A DNA stretch of 53,504 bases from Bacillus sanguinis (GTDB taxonomy: Bacteria; Bacillota; Bacilli; Bacillales; Bacillaceae_G): the NCBI RefSeq assembly GCF_018332475.1, contig NZ_BOQB01000025.1, forward strand, positions 1 to 53,504, in the 5' to 3' direction. The notes beneath the pieces were generated by a model. The model did no database searches, was not told the DNA's origin, and worked only from the letters and a program-made list of their open reading frames with translations. Below, one piece after another: positions 24,099-32,972 of the stretch. Numbering within the stretch: position 1 is the first letter of the stretch; every line of letters starts with the position of its first letter. Made by a program: the position numbers and the translations under genes.

Positions 24099-26465
24099 AT
24101 GGCTGTGAAGAAATTGTTAAGTGTATTTTTATCATTCATACTATTGCTTTCATTTACTGGAACTATAGTACAAGCAGAAGAAACTACTTCTATGTCAGTA
24201 GAAAAAGCAATTCAAGTATTTAAGCAGCAAGGGAAAACGAAGGGGGTAGTGGAAGGATATATTGTCGGATATACGCAAAGTCCTTCTAAATACACGAAAG
24301 ATCCGGCTAAGTTTGATGATACAAACGTAGCAATTGCGGATTCGCCAAATGAAACGAATCCAGACAAAATTATGCCTGTTCAGTTGCCAAAAGGCGATGT
24401 GAGAGCGGCAGTAAACGTGAAAGATCATCCTGAAAATATCGGTAAGACAGTTAGTTTAACAGGCACGCTTGAATTATACTTTAGTAGCCCAGGTTTAAAA
24501 TCGGTAACAGCTCATAAGTTTCAAGGGGAAGGACAAAACCGTGTTAGCGATGTAGTAGCTTCGCCTGGTGGCGGAGAAATTGTGAAAGGCACAGCGGTAA
24601 CGTTAACAACGAATACAGAAGGAGCAACAATCTACTATACGTTAGATGGCTCTAATCCTACAAATAAAAGCGTTCGTTATAACGGACAAATTGTAGTGAA
24701 TGAAAATAGTGTAATTAAAGCAATTGCAGAGAAAGAAGGGCTTACTTCTTCAGCGATTTCAACATTTTCATTTATTATAGTAAACAATGAACCAGTTCGT
24801 ATTCATGATATTCAAGGAAAATCACATATTTCTCCTTACAAAGGGAAGAAAGTATACAATGTGGAAGGCGTTGTAACAGCGCTTGATAAAAACGGTTTTT
24901 ATATCGAAGATAACCAGCCAGATGATGATCCAGCTACTTCAGAAGGTATGTACGTATACAAAAAAGATGCGAATGTAGCGGTAGGAGATCTTATTCAAGT
25001 TGATGGAGAAGTAGAAGAATATGTTGGGCCTGGATATGCAGAAAGATTTGACACAGACTTAACGACGACGGAAATTAAAGCGAGCCGCGTTGCTGTAATC
25101 GCAAAAGATCAACCTTTACCAGCACCGATTGTACTTGGAGAAAACGGTGTAAAAATCCCTGATCAAATTATTGATAATGATGCATTCGGTTTATTTGATC
25201 CAAATGAAGATGCAATCGACTTTTATGAAAGTGTAGAAGGTATGCGCGTTACGATGCCAACGCCGAAAATTATTGCGCCTCAGAAAAACGGGAATTTATA
25301 TGTAACAGTGAAAAATGGTGGGAATAAAGTCGTAACGAAATATGGCACACCTGTATTAGATGAAAATCAATTAAACCCAGAACGTCTTTCTGTAAAAGTA
25401 CCTCGTGATTATGTAGCAAAAGTAGGAGATACTTTCACAGGAGATATAACAGGAGTAGTCGGATATGATTACGGTTCGTTCCGCATTTCGCCAATAACGG
25501 AATTACCATCTGTAGTGGACGGTGGATTTAAGCAAGTAGGGGCGAATATTCAGCCGCGTCTTGATAAGTTAACAGTTGCTACATATAATATTGAAAACTT
25601 CTCGGCGAATAAAAAAGAAACAACAGATGAAAAAGTAAAAGCGCTAGCGTATTCTATTAAATACAATTTAAAAATGCCAGATATTATCGGTGTAGAGGAA
25701 ATGCAAGATAATAACGGAACGATTAATGACGGTACAACAGATGCTTCTTTAAGCGCAAAACGTATCATTGATGCAGTTCTAGAAATTCGCGGGCCAAAGT
25801 ATGAGTATGTAGAAATTGCGCCGCACAATAATCTAGACGGGGGAGCGCCAGGAGCGAATATTCGCGTCGGTTTCTTCTACAACCCATCACGCGTGAAATT
25901 AGCAGCAGTACCGAAGTTACTTAATAAAAATGTTGTTCGCATTGGAGACGAAAACCCATTATTTGAAAGTACACGTAAACCGCTTGCAGCAGAATTTACG
26001 TTCCAAGGACAAAATGTTGTTGTCGTTGCAAATCACTTAAACTCAAAAATAGGAGATGCAACGCCATTTGGAAAAGTACAGCCGCTCGTATTAAAGAGTG
26101 AAGAAAAACGAGTTCAATTAGCACAAGAAGTAAACAATTTCGTACAAGATATTCAGAAAAAGAACACGAATGCACCAGTTGTTGTGTTAGGAGATATGAA
26201 CGATTTTGAGTTTGCTAAACCACTAAAAACATTAGAAGGAACAAACTTAAAGAATATGTTAAACACAGTGCCGAAAGAAAATCGTTACACGTACATCCAT
26301 GAAGGAAATGCACAAGTGTTAGATCATATTTTAGTAACAAACAACATCGCACCACACACAATTGTAGACCCAGTACACTTAAACTCAAACATTATGAAAG
26401 AACATGGACGTGTAAGTGACCACGACCCAGTACTTGCTCAAATTGATTTGAAGAAAGCTTCTTAA
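24099..26465 (+). CDS. Secreted endonuclease/exonuclease/phosphatase-family nuclease
   Basis: The 788-residue protein has a signal peptide (residues 1-27, ending VQAEE). In order: an OB-like DUF6359-type domain (~30-145), a chitobiase-type C-terminal beta domain with 'TIYYTLDGSNPTNKS' (~155-230), a second OB-like domain (~235-470), and an EEP nuclease (~485-785). Nuclease motifs are 'TVATYNIENFS', 'GVEEMQ', 'VVANHLNSK', 'VLGDMNDFE' and 'GRVSDHDPVL', giving the Asn, Glu, Asp and His of the metal site. It probably degrades extracellular DNA for nutrients, like YhcR-type nucleases. It stands alone with its own terminator. Confidence 0.85.
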   Translation: MAVKKLLSVFLSFILLLSFTGTIVQAEETTSMSVEKAIQVFKQQGKTKGVVEGYIVGYTQSPSKYTKDPAKFDDTNVAIADSPNETNPDKIMPVQLPKGDVRAAVNVKDHPENIGKTVSLTGTLELYFSSPGLKSVTAHKFQGEGQNRVSDVVASPGGGEIVKGTAVTLTTNTEGATIYYTLDGSNPTNKSVRYNGQIVVNENSVIKAIAEKEGLTSSAISTFSFIIVNNEPVRIHDIQGKSHISPYKGKKVYNVEGVVTALDKNGFYIEDNQPDDDPATSEGMYVYKKDANVAVGDLIQVDGEVEEYVGPGYAERFDTDLTTTEIKASRVAVIAKDQPLPAPIVLGENGVKIPDQIIDNDAFGLFDPNEDAIDFYESVEGMRVTMPTPKIIAPQKNGNLYVTVKNGGNKVVTKYGTPVLDENQLNPERLSVKVPRDYVAKVGDTFTGDITGVVGYDYGSFRISPITELPSVVDGGFKQVGANIQPRLDKLTVATYNIENFSANKKETTDEKVKALAYSIKYNLKMPDIIGVEEMQDNNGTINDGTTDASLSAKRIIDAVLEIRGPKYEYVEIAPHNNLDGGAPGANIRVGFFYNPSRVKLAAVPKLLNKNVVRIGDENPLFESTRKPLAAEFTFQGQNVVVVANHLNSKIGDATPFGKVQPLVLKSEEKRVQLAQEVNNFVQDIQKKNTNAPVVVLGDMNDFEFAKPLKTLEGTNLKNMLNTVPKENRYTYIHEGNAQVLDHILVTNNIAPHTIVDPVHLNSNIMKEHGRVSDHDPVLAQIDLKKAS

Positions 26466-26472
26466 ATCAGGG

Positions 26473-26502
26473 AGAACGCTTAGGTAACTAAGCGTTCTTT
26501 TG
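26473..26502. terminator. Terminator of the secreted nuclease gene
   Basis: An 11-bp perfect stem AGAACGCTTAG / CTAAGCGTTCT has a GTAA tetraloop and T residues after it. Confidence 0.92.
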
Positions 26503-26505
26503 TGC

Positions 26506-26799
26506 TTATCTAGTAAAAAGGTATCCAAATAAGAGAACGGCACTAATAAGTAATATGTTCATAAGGCTAATCACTAAAGTTATAATAGGTAATACTTTCT
26601 TTTCAGAAGGGCTATTAAATGAAATAATGGCCATTACGATTGATACAATGGTGCCACCTAAAATAGAGTATGTTATAGGAGTAACTGTATTGGGACCAAG
26701 TCGGTCTAAGGCAGGAACAAGTAAAAACATTAGCATGGTACTTAACAAGCTAAAGGTTAAAAACGTGTAACTTTTCCAAGTGTGGGTTTTAGGTTGCAT
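26506..26799 (-). CDS. Small four-helix membrane protein
   Basis: The 97-residue protein has four hydrophobic segments (about residues 10-29, 38-60, 70-95, the last possibly two short ones) and little else. 'gaaagggg' precedes the ATG. It is convergent with the nuclease gene, sharing its terminator. Function not recognised. Confidence 0.6.
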   Translation of the reverse strand: MQPKTHTWKSYTFLTFSLLSTMLMFLLVPALDRLGPNTVTPITYSILGGTIVSIVMAIISFNSPSEKKVLPIITLVISLMNILLISAVLLFGYLFTR

Positions 26800-27090
26800 A
26801 ATGAAAAATCCCCTTTCTGAGCTAATATGAACGATTCATGTTAATCCTTATATAAAACATAACTTGTTAATAGTAATTTTACAATATTGTAAAAAATTAG
26901 GGTGGTTACACTCTAGTTATCTAGCGTTTGTTTTCGATGATGAATTTTAAGTTTCCATTGTCAATAGCAGCAATCATTTTATTTTGAACAAAGAATATAA
27001 ATAATTGCTCTAGATTCCATAGAGGTAAGCTTTTTCTGCAAAATCATGTTAAAATTAATTAAATATTCAGTTTTCTGAAAGGGGTTAACG

Positions 27091-27390
27091 ATGCAAGCAC
27101 GACTAAATGGAAAAGTAATGAACCAGCTTGCAATTTTTTTTAGTACGATTGTCATGCTTCAATTTATAGCTGAGGTAACAGGACTTACTCAAAATTTGGA
27201 TATCACGTACAACTTAATCAATACAGCAGCTTCTTATATAACATTTAGTTTGGCAGTGATTTTTACTTTAATAGGTGCAAGAGGAGAACTAAGTAAATAT
27301 GCAATTATTTTATTATGTTCAGTGGTAGGTATTAAAGCGATTTATTTTGTGATGTTCGTTATCTTATGGGGATTGGCAGGTACACCGTAA
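27091..27390 (+). CDS. Small membrane protein of unknown function
   Basis: The 99-residue protein has three hydrophobic segments and starts after GAAAGGGG. No known domain. Sixteen bases after its stop a 10-codon frame begins behind a strong ribosome site and ends inside the terminator hairpin (see findings). The 290 bp upstream (26800-27090) hold no gene I recognise. Confidence 0.6.
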   Translation: MQARLNGKVMNQLAIFFSTIVMLQFIAEVTGLTQNLDITYNLINTAASYITFSLAVIFTLIGARGELSKYAIILLCSVVGIKAIYFVMFVILWGLAGTP

Positions 27391-27419
27391 AAGGGAGGAT
27401 GATTATATGAGTAATGATA

Positions 27420-27463
27420 ATAAGAGCGTAATTCTCTAAGCTAACTTAGGGAATTACGCTCTT
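27420..27463. terminator. Bidirectional terminator
   Basis: TAAGAGCGTAATTC and GAATTACGCTCTTA form a 14-bp perfect stem. It separates convergent genes at 27091 and 27478. Confidence 0.85.
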
Positions 27464-27477
27464 ATTCGTTCAATGAT

Positions 27478-28332
27478 TTAGTCTGAAATGGCTTGAAACG
27501 CTTTTCTACACCGATCTCTTTTTTGCAGTCTTCTTCTATATTTTTTTCTATCCCGCTTTACTCCTTGTATATACATGAATAAGCTAACGAGAAGGAAGAA
27601 AGCACATTGCATCGTTAAAATGTACGGTGACATGCCTTGCAATGGTTGTTTCGGATCATATAAATGAATAGGTGCTCCGCCTATTGAAGGAAGTATTGTA
27701 TTTAGCAGGACGTACGGAATGGAGGCAACTGCAAATGGAAAGAGAATTGCCATATAGTCCTTTTGTGACCATACAGATGCAGCAAGTCCTAAAAGGGCCA
27801 TTAAACCTGCAAATAAAAAATTAATTCCGATATATACGGTAATGTAAGTGAGAGGCGCATCTAAATATATGTTTGCGAACATTCCATCATCATTTATGAT
27901 GCCTGAACCAGCCGTAGGTGTTCCGTCTGGAATGGTTAATTTGCAAAATAATAACGATAAGATGAATGGAAGCGTATAAAGAAATCCCCCGCAAAAAAAC
28001 GTAACGATATATTTTGTTACTGAATAAGGAAATATAGAAATCCCCTTACTCACAAACGGTTTAAAACCATCTGACTTATCCGAATTGTAACTTGTACTAA
28101 AGGGGAAACTCGCAATAACTGGCATTAATAATAAATAAACATCCATTTCATTGTCGCGAAACCCAATCCATTTTATATCTGTTGATATAGGACCATTCGC
28201 TGCGTCTCCTAAATAACGAATTACATAATAATAGTGATAAATGCAAATAAGAACGAATCCACTAAGCATCATAATTAAAGAAATACGACTACAAAAAGCT
28301 TGCTTTATATTTAAACGAAGCGCACGCATCAT
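27478..28332 (-). CDS. ABC-2-type membrane protein without ATPase partner
   Basis: I chose ATG 28332, 8-10 nt after GTGGAGGC; the frame is open to 28350. The ~284-residue protein has six hydrophobic segments and a large loop after the first, with the 'FSTSYNSDKSDGFKPFVSKGI' element between segments 2 and 3 typical of ABC-2 permeases. It ends in a strongly basic tail (RDRKKYRRRLQKRDRCRK). No ATPase gene is adjacent, so it would need a partner from elsewhere. Confidence 0.65.
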   Translation of the reverse strand: MMRALRLNIKQAFCSRISLIMMLSGFVLICIYHYYYVIRYLGDAANGPISTDIKWIGFRDNEMDVYLLLMPVIASFPFSTSYNSDKSDGFKPFVSKGISIFPYSVTKYIVTFFCGGFLYTLPFILSLLFCKLTIPDGTPTAGSGIINDDGMFANIYLDAPLTYITVYIGINFLFAGLMALLGLAASVWSQKDYMAILFPFAVASIPYVLLNTILPSIGGAPIHLYDPKQPLQGMSPYILTMQCAFFLLVSLFMYIQGVKRDRKKYRRRLQKRDRCRKAFQAISD

Positions 28333-28575
28333 GACTGAAAAAGCCTCCACTATTTTGATAAACTTGTCTATTTTCTATATTACTATTAAATGTAAGGATT
28401 TTCTTGTTTTTTTATTTGATTATTTGAAAAAAGGGAAATTTGTTGTTGGTAAGTAAGGTTTAGTTGTATATCTTAAGAACACCTTTTCTTTTTCTCTTTT
28501 CTTCTGATAAACTATGGACAGTATGGTATACACTGACTGGAATTTTTTTATACTGGAAATAATAAAAAAGAGAAC
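28333..28575. other. Intergenic region between divergent genes
   Basis: This AT-rich stretch separates the ABC-2-like gene and yhgD. I see no further gene or repeat in it; the yhgD promoter begins at 28576. Confidence 0.6.
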
Positions 28576-28604
28576 TTGTCTAGAATGTAAGCGTGTGGTA
28601 ATAT
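28576..28604 (+). promoter_or_regulatory. Sigma-A promoter of yhgD
   Basis: TTGTCT (28576-28581), 17 bp and TAATAT (28599-28604) give a start near 28611, directly ahead of the first YhgD-type operator. Confidence 0.65.
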
Positions 28605-28619
28605 CAAAGATGTACTAAT

Positions 28620-28642
28620 TGACTATATTATCCAATTGGTCA
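28620..28642 (+). promoter_or_regulatory. YhgD-type operator 1 (upstream of yhgD)
   Basis: On the minus strand this 23-bp site reads TGACCAATTGGAT..., ending TAGTCA. It shares length and both arms with the sites at 29259 and 29403. It lies just after the predicted start of transcription, so binding would block yhgD. Confidence 0.8.
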
Positions 28643-28659
28643 TTTTTGGAGGTGACGAT

Positions 28660-29232
28660 GTGGCGATAGATCGAAAACGTTCTATTATTGAAGCTGCAAC
28701 AAAGTCTTTTTCAGCGTTCGGTTATAAAGCAACAACGATGGATCAAGTAGCGAAATTAGCGAATGTAGGAAAAGGAACGATTTATACTTTTTTCAAAAAT
28801 AAAGAAGAGCTATTTGGTGAAATTATTTCTAATTTAATTACAGAAATGAAGCAAGTTGCAGAAAATGCAATTCGTTCAGATGTTTCATTTTTTGAAAATG
28901 TACATAGAGCATTATATAGCATATTAGAATTCAGAAAAGAACATCAGCTCATGATTAAATTAATTCAAGAAGAGCGTGATATGGGAACGAAAGAAGTACA
29001 AGAAGTGATGCAACAAGTAGATGTGGAAATCGTTTCTGTCATTCAATCGTATTTAAAGATTGCGATTGAAAAAGGTGAAATTAGCAAATGTGATCCAGAA
29101 ATTACAGCATTTATTATGCTTCGCTTATACGTATCGCTTATTTTTGATTGGGAAAAAAATCATGAACCGTTAGAAAAAGAAAAAATCGCAGAATTATTTG
29201 AACTTTATTTATTAAAAGGATTGTCAAACTAA
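28660..29232 (+). CDS. yhgD: TetR family regulator YhgD
   Basis: I chose GTG 28660 behind TTGGAGGTGA; a frame-extending TTG at 28636 lies inside the operator. The 190-residue protein has a TetR helix-turn-helix (TMDQVAKLANVGKGTIYTFFKNKEELF, residues ~28-55) and a helical ligand domain with 'LIQEERDMGT'. It precedes yhgE as in B. subtilis. The same 23-bp operator occurs before both genes, so autorepression and repression of yhgE are very likely. Confidence 0.88.
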   Translation: MAIDRKRSIIEAATKSFSAFGYKATTMDQVAKLANVGKGTIYTFFKNKEELFGEIISNLITEMKQVAENAIRSDVSFFENVHRALYSILEFRKEHQLMIKLIQEERDMGTKEVQEVMQQVDVEIVSVIQSYLKIAIEKGEISKCDPEITAFIMLRLYVSLIFDWEKNHEPLEKEKIAELFELYLLKGLSN

Positions 29233-29245
29233 GATAATCCTTTTA
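29214..29245 (+). terminator. Terminator overlapping the end of yhgD
   Basis: AAAAGGATT (last codons of yhgD) pairs with AATCCTTTT (29236-29244). It isolates yhgD from the separately regulated yhgE promoter region. Confidence 0.75.
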
Positions 29246-29258
29246 TTATTATAAAAAG

Positions 29259-29281
29259 TGACCAATTGAACAAAGTGGTCA
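29259..29281 (+). promoter_or_regulatory. YhgD-type operator 2 (upstream of yhgE)
   Basis: This 23-bp site starts TGACCAATTGAAC and ends GTGGTCA. The arms TGACCA and TGGTCA are perfect inverted copies. Confidence 0.82.
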
Positions 29282-29364
29282 TATATTTATTTTAGGAGGG
29301 ATAATAGAAATATTCACTTCATAGTAAGAAACAGTTGCATAGTATAAATTCGGGGATAAGGCAT

Positions 29365-29394
29365 ATGTATGAATAGGTATAGCCTTTTTATTTG
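29365..29394 (+). other. Possible attenuator hairpin in the yhgE leader
   Basis: GGC-a-TAT pairs with ATA-GCC around a loop and is followed by five T, between operators 2 and 3. It is imperfect, so this is weak. Confidence 0.35.
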
Positions 29395-29402
29395 GGTGGA
29401 AA

Positions 29403-29425
29403 TGACCAAATGAACAATTCGGTCA
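29403..29425 (+). promoter_or_regulatory. YhgD-type operator 3 (just before yhgE)
   Basis: This 23-bp site starts TGACCAAATGAAC and ends TCGGTCA. It lies 18 bp before the yhgE start and 144 bp from operator 2, so a repressor loop or two-promoter control is possible. Confidence 0.82.
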
Positions 29426-29442
29426 TTCGGAAAGGGGTAGAA

Positions 29443-32217
29443 ATGATGAAATGGAATCAGTTACTTCGTAAAGAGTTTACTGAGATTATAAAAAGTAAAA
29501 AAATATTAATTCCAATTATCGCGGTTTTATTCGTGCCAATTTTATATGCAGGTATGTTTTTATGGGCCTTCTGGGATCCGTATAAACAGTTAGATGACTT
29601 ACCAGTGGCGGTAGTCAATTTAGATAAAGGTGCAGTATTTGATGGGAAACCAATTGAGGTCGGAAAAGGGCTCGTTGATAATTTAAAAGATAATACAAGT
29701 TTTAAATGGGAATTTGTAAGTGAAAAAGAAGCGAAAAAAGGAATGGAAGGTAGAAAGTATTACATGTTAGTACGCATTCCAGATAACTTCTCAAGCAACG
29801 CTACAACGTTATTAAAAGATGATCCAAAGCCATTAAACTTAGAATACATTCCAAACGAAAGTTTGAACTTCTTATCTTCACAAATTGGTGGAACAGCGAT
29901 TGAAAAAATTAAAGGTGAAGTAGCAAGTACGTTAACGAAAACATATGCAGAGAAAATGTTTGATTCCATTCAAGACGTCTCAAAAGGATTAGCAGATGGG
30001 GCGGAAGGAGCAAATAAACTACACGACGGATCAAGTGAGCTGCATGATGGTTCGAATAAAGTGACGGATGGCCTTCATACACTTCAAGGGAAGTCTGGAG
30101 AGATGAAGGATGGAGTTGGGAAACTAGCAGATGGATCTGGGAAAGTAACGAATGGTTTAAATACGTTAAACAGCAAAACAGGTGATATGCAAATAGGTAT
30201 CGGAAAATTAGTAGATGGTTCCGGAAAAGTAACGAACGGTTTAAATACGTTAAATAGTAAAACAAATGAGATGCAGACAGGTATAGGGAAATTACAGGAG
30301 GGGTCTCAGAAAGTAACAGCAGGTTTAAATACTTTAAATGGTAAAACAGGTGAGATGCAGGCAGGTATAGGGAAATTACAAGACGGGTCCGAGAAGGTAA
30401 CAGCAGGTTTAAATACATTAGTAAGTAAATCCGGTGAATTAAAAACAGGGACAACGGATCTATCAAATGGTATGGAACAACTGGTTGGGGGGCAAAGCAA
30501 ATTAGAGGGAGCTTCTCAAAAAGTTGAAAAGGGTTTGGAAGATTTAAATCGTACAGTAAAAAATTCTGCTGCAGATTTAAAGGAAATGCAGTCGAAAGGC
30601 CCTTCTATATTGAATACAGTAAATGAGAAAATAGATGGAGCTGGGGGGAATGTAAAGCAGTTAAATGAGCTTACGCAATCAACAGCAGAAGATGCAAAAA
30701 ATGCAGCGCAAGATGTAGTGAATTTACAAAAGCAAATTGAGAGTTTACCGAAAGAATATCAAGAACAGTTACAACCATTCATAACAAGTGCTGTAAAAAG
30801 TACAGCGACAGTTCAGCAAAAAGCTGCCGGAGTAGCAGGTGGAACAAATAAATTAAATGAAGAAGTAAAACAATTAAAAGGTGAAATAGATCAAAAAACA
30901 AGTGATTCACAAAACAAGCTACCGAGCACAGAAAAAATGGCCTCTTTAACAGATAGTATTGAGCAATTAGTCGGTGTGCAAAAAGGTTTTGTTGAAAGTT
31001 CCCAAGAGTTTGGTAAGAAATTAAATGCAGCAAAAGAAGGCGCAAATAAATTTAAAAATGAATCCAGTCAATTAATTGATGCGATAAATCAATTAGCAGA
31101 TGGCTCAGGTAAAGTAACAGGCGGTTTAGGAACTTTATCTGCAGGAGCAAATCAAATGGCAGGTGGAGTAAATCAATTAGCAGATGGTTCGAGCCAAGTA
31201 ACAGGCGGTTTAGGTGCATTATCTGCAGGAGCAAACCAAATGGCAGGCGGAATAAATCAATTAGCAGATGGTTCAAGCCAAGTAACAGGCGGTTTAGGTA
31301 CATTATCTGTAGGAGCAAATCAAATGGCAGGTGGAGTAAATCAATTAGCTAGTGGCTCCGGTCAAGTAACAACAGGATTAAGTACATTGTCAATCGGCTC
31401 AACACAGCTAATCGATGGAGTAAATAAACTGGCAGACGGATCAGGAAAAGTAACAGATGGCCTCGTAAAAGTAAACGAAGGTTCAGGTGAACTTGCTGAG
31501 AAACTTGGCGAGGGGGCAGAGAAAACGGGTGAAGTAAAAGGAACCGATAAAACGTACGATATGTTTGCAAGTCCTGTAAAAGTGAAGACGGAGAAAATGG
31601 CGGAAGTTCCTAACTACGGAACTGGATTTACACCGTATTTCTTATCACTCGGTTTATTTGTTGGGGCATTACTACTATCAATCGTATATCCATTACGTGA
31701 TACAGTGGGCGTTCCAAAATCAGGATTTAGCTGGTTTATTAGTAAGTTCGGTGTGTTACTATCAGTCGGTATTATTCAAGCGATAGTAGCAGATATTATA
31801 TTACTATTCGGATTAGGTGTAGAAGTACAAAGTATTCCGTATTTCATACTCTTTAGCATCGTTACAAGTTTAGCGTTTATCGCATTAATTCAATGTTTAG
31901 TAACAGCATTCGGTGATGCAGGGCGTTTCATCGCTATCATCACATTAATTATTCAGCTTACAACAAGTGCTGGAACATTCCCGCTAGAATTGATTCCGAA
32001 GTTTTTACAACCATTCAATGCTTGGTTACCTATGACATACTCTGTATCAGGATTGAAAGCAGTCGTATCGAGTGGAGACTTTAACTTCATGTGGCAAAAC
32101 ATAGGAATACTCATGATTTTCATCGTGGTATTATCACTTGGAACAATTGCATCCTTAACTTGGATGCACAAAAGACAATTTAGAAATATTGCTGAAAATC
32201 AATCGGTTGAAGCGTAG
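29443..32217 (+). CDS. yhgE: YhgE/Pip-family membrane protein with long repeat domain
   Basis: I chose ATG 29443 (or 29446) after AAAGGGG; the upstream frame covers operator 3. The ~924-residue protein has one N-terminal membrane helix (~17-40), an external domain, a very long repeat region (~190-700) of 11-residue and heptad-like units (LxDGSxKVTxGLxTL, QLADGSSQVTGGLGxLSxGANQMAGG), and five C-terminal membrane helices. This is the YhgE/Pip ('phage infection protein') layout; in Lactococcus Pip is a phage receptor, and related proteins take part in T7SS and ESX systems or export. It is longer than B. subtilis YhgE (~775), owing to the repeats. Confidence 0.85.
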   Translation: MMKWNQLLRKEFTEIIKSKKILIPIIAVLFVPILYAGMFLWAFWDPYKQLDDLPVAVVNLDKGAVFDGKPIEVGKGLVDNLKDNTSFKWEFVSEKEAKKGMEGRKYYMLVRIPDNFSSNATTLLKDDPKPLNLEYIPNESLNFLSSQIGGTAIEKIKGEVASTLTKTYAEKMFDSIQDVSKGLADGAEGANKLHDGSSELHDGSNKVTDGLHTLQGKSGEMKDGVGKLADGSGKVTNGLNTLNSKTGDMQIGIGKLVDGSGKVTNGLNTLNSKTNEMQTGIGKLQEGSQKVTAGLNTLNGKTGEMQAGIGKLQDGSEKVTAGLNTLVSKSGELKTGTTDLSNGMEQLVGGQSKLEGASQKVEKGLEDLNRTVKNSAADLKEMQSKGPSILNTVNEKIDGAGGNVKQLNELTQSTAEDAKNAAQDVVNLQKQIESLPKEYQEQLQPFITSAVKSTATVQQKAAGVAGGTNKLNEEVKQLKGEIDQKTSDSQNKLPSTEKMASLTDSIEQLVGVQKGFVESSQEFGKKLNAAKEGANKFKNESSQLIDAINQLADGSGKVTGGLGTLSAGANQMAGGVNQLADGSSQVTGGLGALSAGANQMAGGINQLADGSSQVTGGLGTLSVGANQMAGGVNQLASGSGQVTTGLSTLSIGSTQLIDGVNKLADGSGKVTDGLVKVNEGSGELAEKLGEGAEKTGEVKGTDKTYDMFASPVKVKTEKMAEVPNYGTGFTPYFLSLGLFVGALLLSIVYPLRDTVGVPKSGFSWFISKFGVLLSVGIIQAIVADIILLFGLGVEVQSIPYFILFSIVTSLAFIALIQCLVTAFGDAGRFIAIITLIIQLTTSAGTFPLELIPKFLQPFNAWLPMTYSVSGLKAVVSSGDFNFMWQNIGILMIFIVVLSLGTIASLTWMHKRQFRNIAENQSVEA
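30115..30430 (+). repeat. First in-frame repeat block in yhgE
   Basis: Four units of roughly 84 bp encode (K)L-x-D/E-G-S-x-KVTxGLNTLNxKTxxMQxGIG. Adjacent units are nearly identical at the DNA level, so they arose by recent tandem duplication. Confidence 0.75.
31084..31375 (+). repeat. Second in-frame repeat block in yhgE
   Basis: Units of 84 bp encode NQLADGSSQVTGGLGxLSxGANQMAGG. Three copies are almost identical and a fourth is diverged, so copy number could vary between strains. Confidence 0.8.
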
Positions 32218-32218
32218 A

Positions 32219-32248
32219 AAAAAGCACCTTTTCGGTGCTTTTTTTATT
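32219..32248 (+). terminator. Terminator of yhgE
   Basis: AAAAAGCACC and GGTGCTTTTT flank a short 'ttttc' loop, with a long T run. Confidence 0.9.
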
Positions 32249-32412
32249 TTAGTTCTTAATTCCATGCCTATTCTTTTTAATGCTAATTCAGCTATTCTAG
32301 GTACTCAATCAATTTGTCTCTGGAGCTCTTGCTTTTAATTTCTGATTGCAGTCTAAACGAAAGAAAAGGAATTACAACAATTTACAGAGAAACATAGAAT
32401 AGAGGAGTTGAT

Positions 32413-32628
32413 ATGATGAAAGGAAATCCCACTTATTATTTTATCTTATATCCACTAATCTTCTTTCTTGTTTTCACCCTTTCACCTATTTTATTTCACA
32501 AAGAGGAATATACAAGTATAAAAGATACATTAGGAATACTGCTATTCTACTATGTGTTAATTAGCGGGTATTACCTTATGGCTGTTATAAGTGAAAGAAT
32601 AAAGAAAAATAATAAGGACAAACAATAA
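32413..32628 (+). CDS. Two-helix membrane protein of unknown function
   Basis: The 71-residue protein starts after AGAGGAGTTGAT. It has hydrophobic segments at about 9-28 and 42-61, with a lysine- and asparagine-rich tail (RIKKNNKDKQ). No family recognised. The 160 bp upstream hold no gene I can support. Confidence 0.6.
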   Translation: MMKGNPTYYFILYPLIFFLVFTLSPILFHKEEYTSIKDTLGILLFYYVLISGYYLMAVISERIKKNNKDKQ

Positions 32629-32664
32629 AGTTGTATTATTTAAAAACCGATGGAGGATAACAAA

Positions 32665-32970
32665 ATGAACGGAAATGAAATCAAATTTAGAGATACAACT
32701 ATTCGTAATTTTTTCGATAAAGAGGACCGCCTAAAATCAATTCCAGGTCAAAAGAAGAAAAAGTTAGTATTGTTAGAGCATTTAATTAGCAAATTAAATG
32801 CTGAAAATCAATATACGGAAAAAGAAATTAATATATTCATAAAACAATATCATGATGATTTTTGTACGATTAGACGTGAGTTTATTGTACACGGGTTTAT
32901 GGATCGAGAGGATAATATGTACTATATAAACGGGAGAGAAGTGTGGACGAAGTGGGAGGAGTTAAAATAA
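32665..32970 (+). CDS. DUF2087 domain protein
   Basis: ATG 32665 follows ATGGAGGATAAC, better placed than the ATG at 32650. The 101-residue protein carries 'FFDKEDRLKSIPGQKKKKLVLLEHLISKL' and 'EINIFIKQYHDDFCTIRREFIVHGFMDRED', the DUF2087 pattern often fused to helix-turn-helix proteins. The winged-helix-like ending suggests nucleic-acid binding, but the function is unknown. Confidence 0.75.
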   Translation: MNGNEIKFRDTTIRNFFDKEDRLKSIPGQKKKKLVLLEHLISKLNAENQYTEKEINIFIKQYHDDFCTIRREFIVHGFMDREDNMYYINGREVWTKWEELK

Positions 32971-32972
32971 TG

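Noticed and set aside
26931-27045. Minus-strand frame ending '...VQNKMIAAIDNGNLKFIIENKR' before the gene at 27091
   Set aside because: It looks somewhat protein-like but has no start and no family I recognise, so I do not call it a pseudogene.
29909-31570. Long minus-strand frames opposite yhgE
   Set aside because: They mirror the low-complexity repeats of yhgE and lack ribosome sites and known domains.
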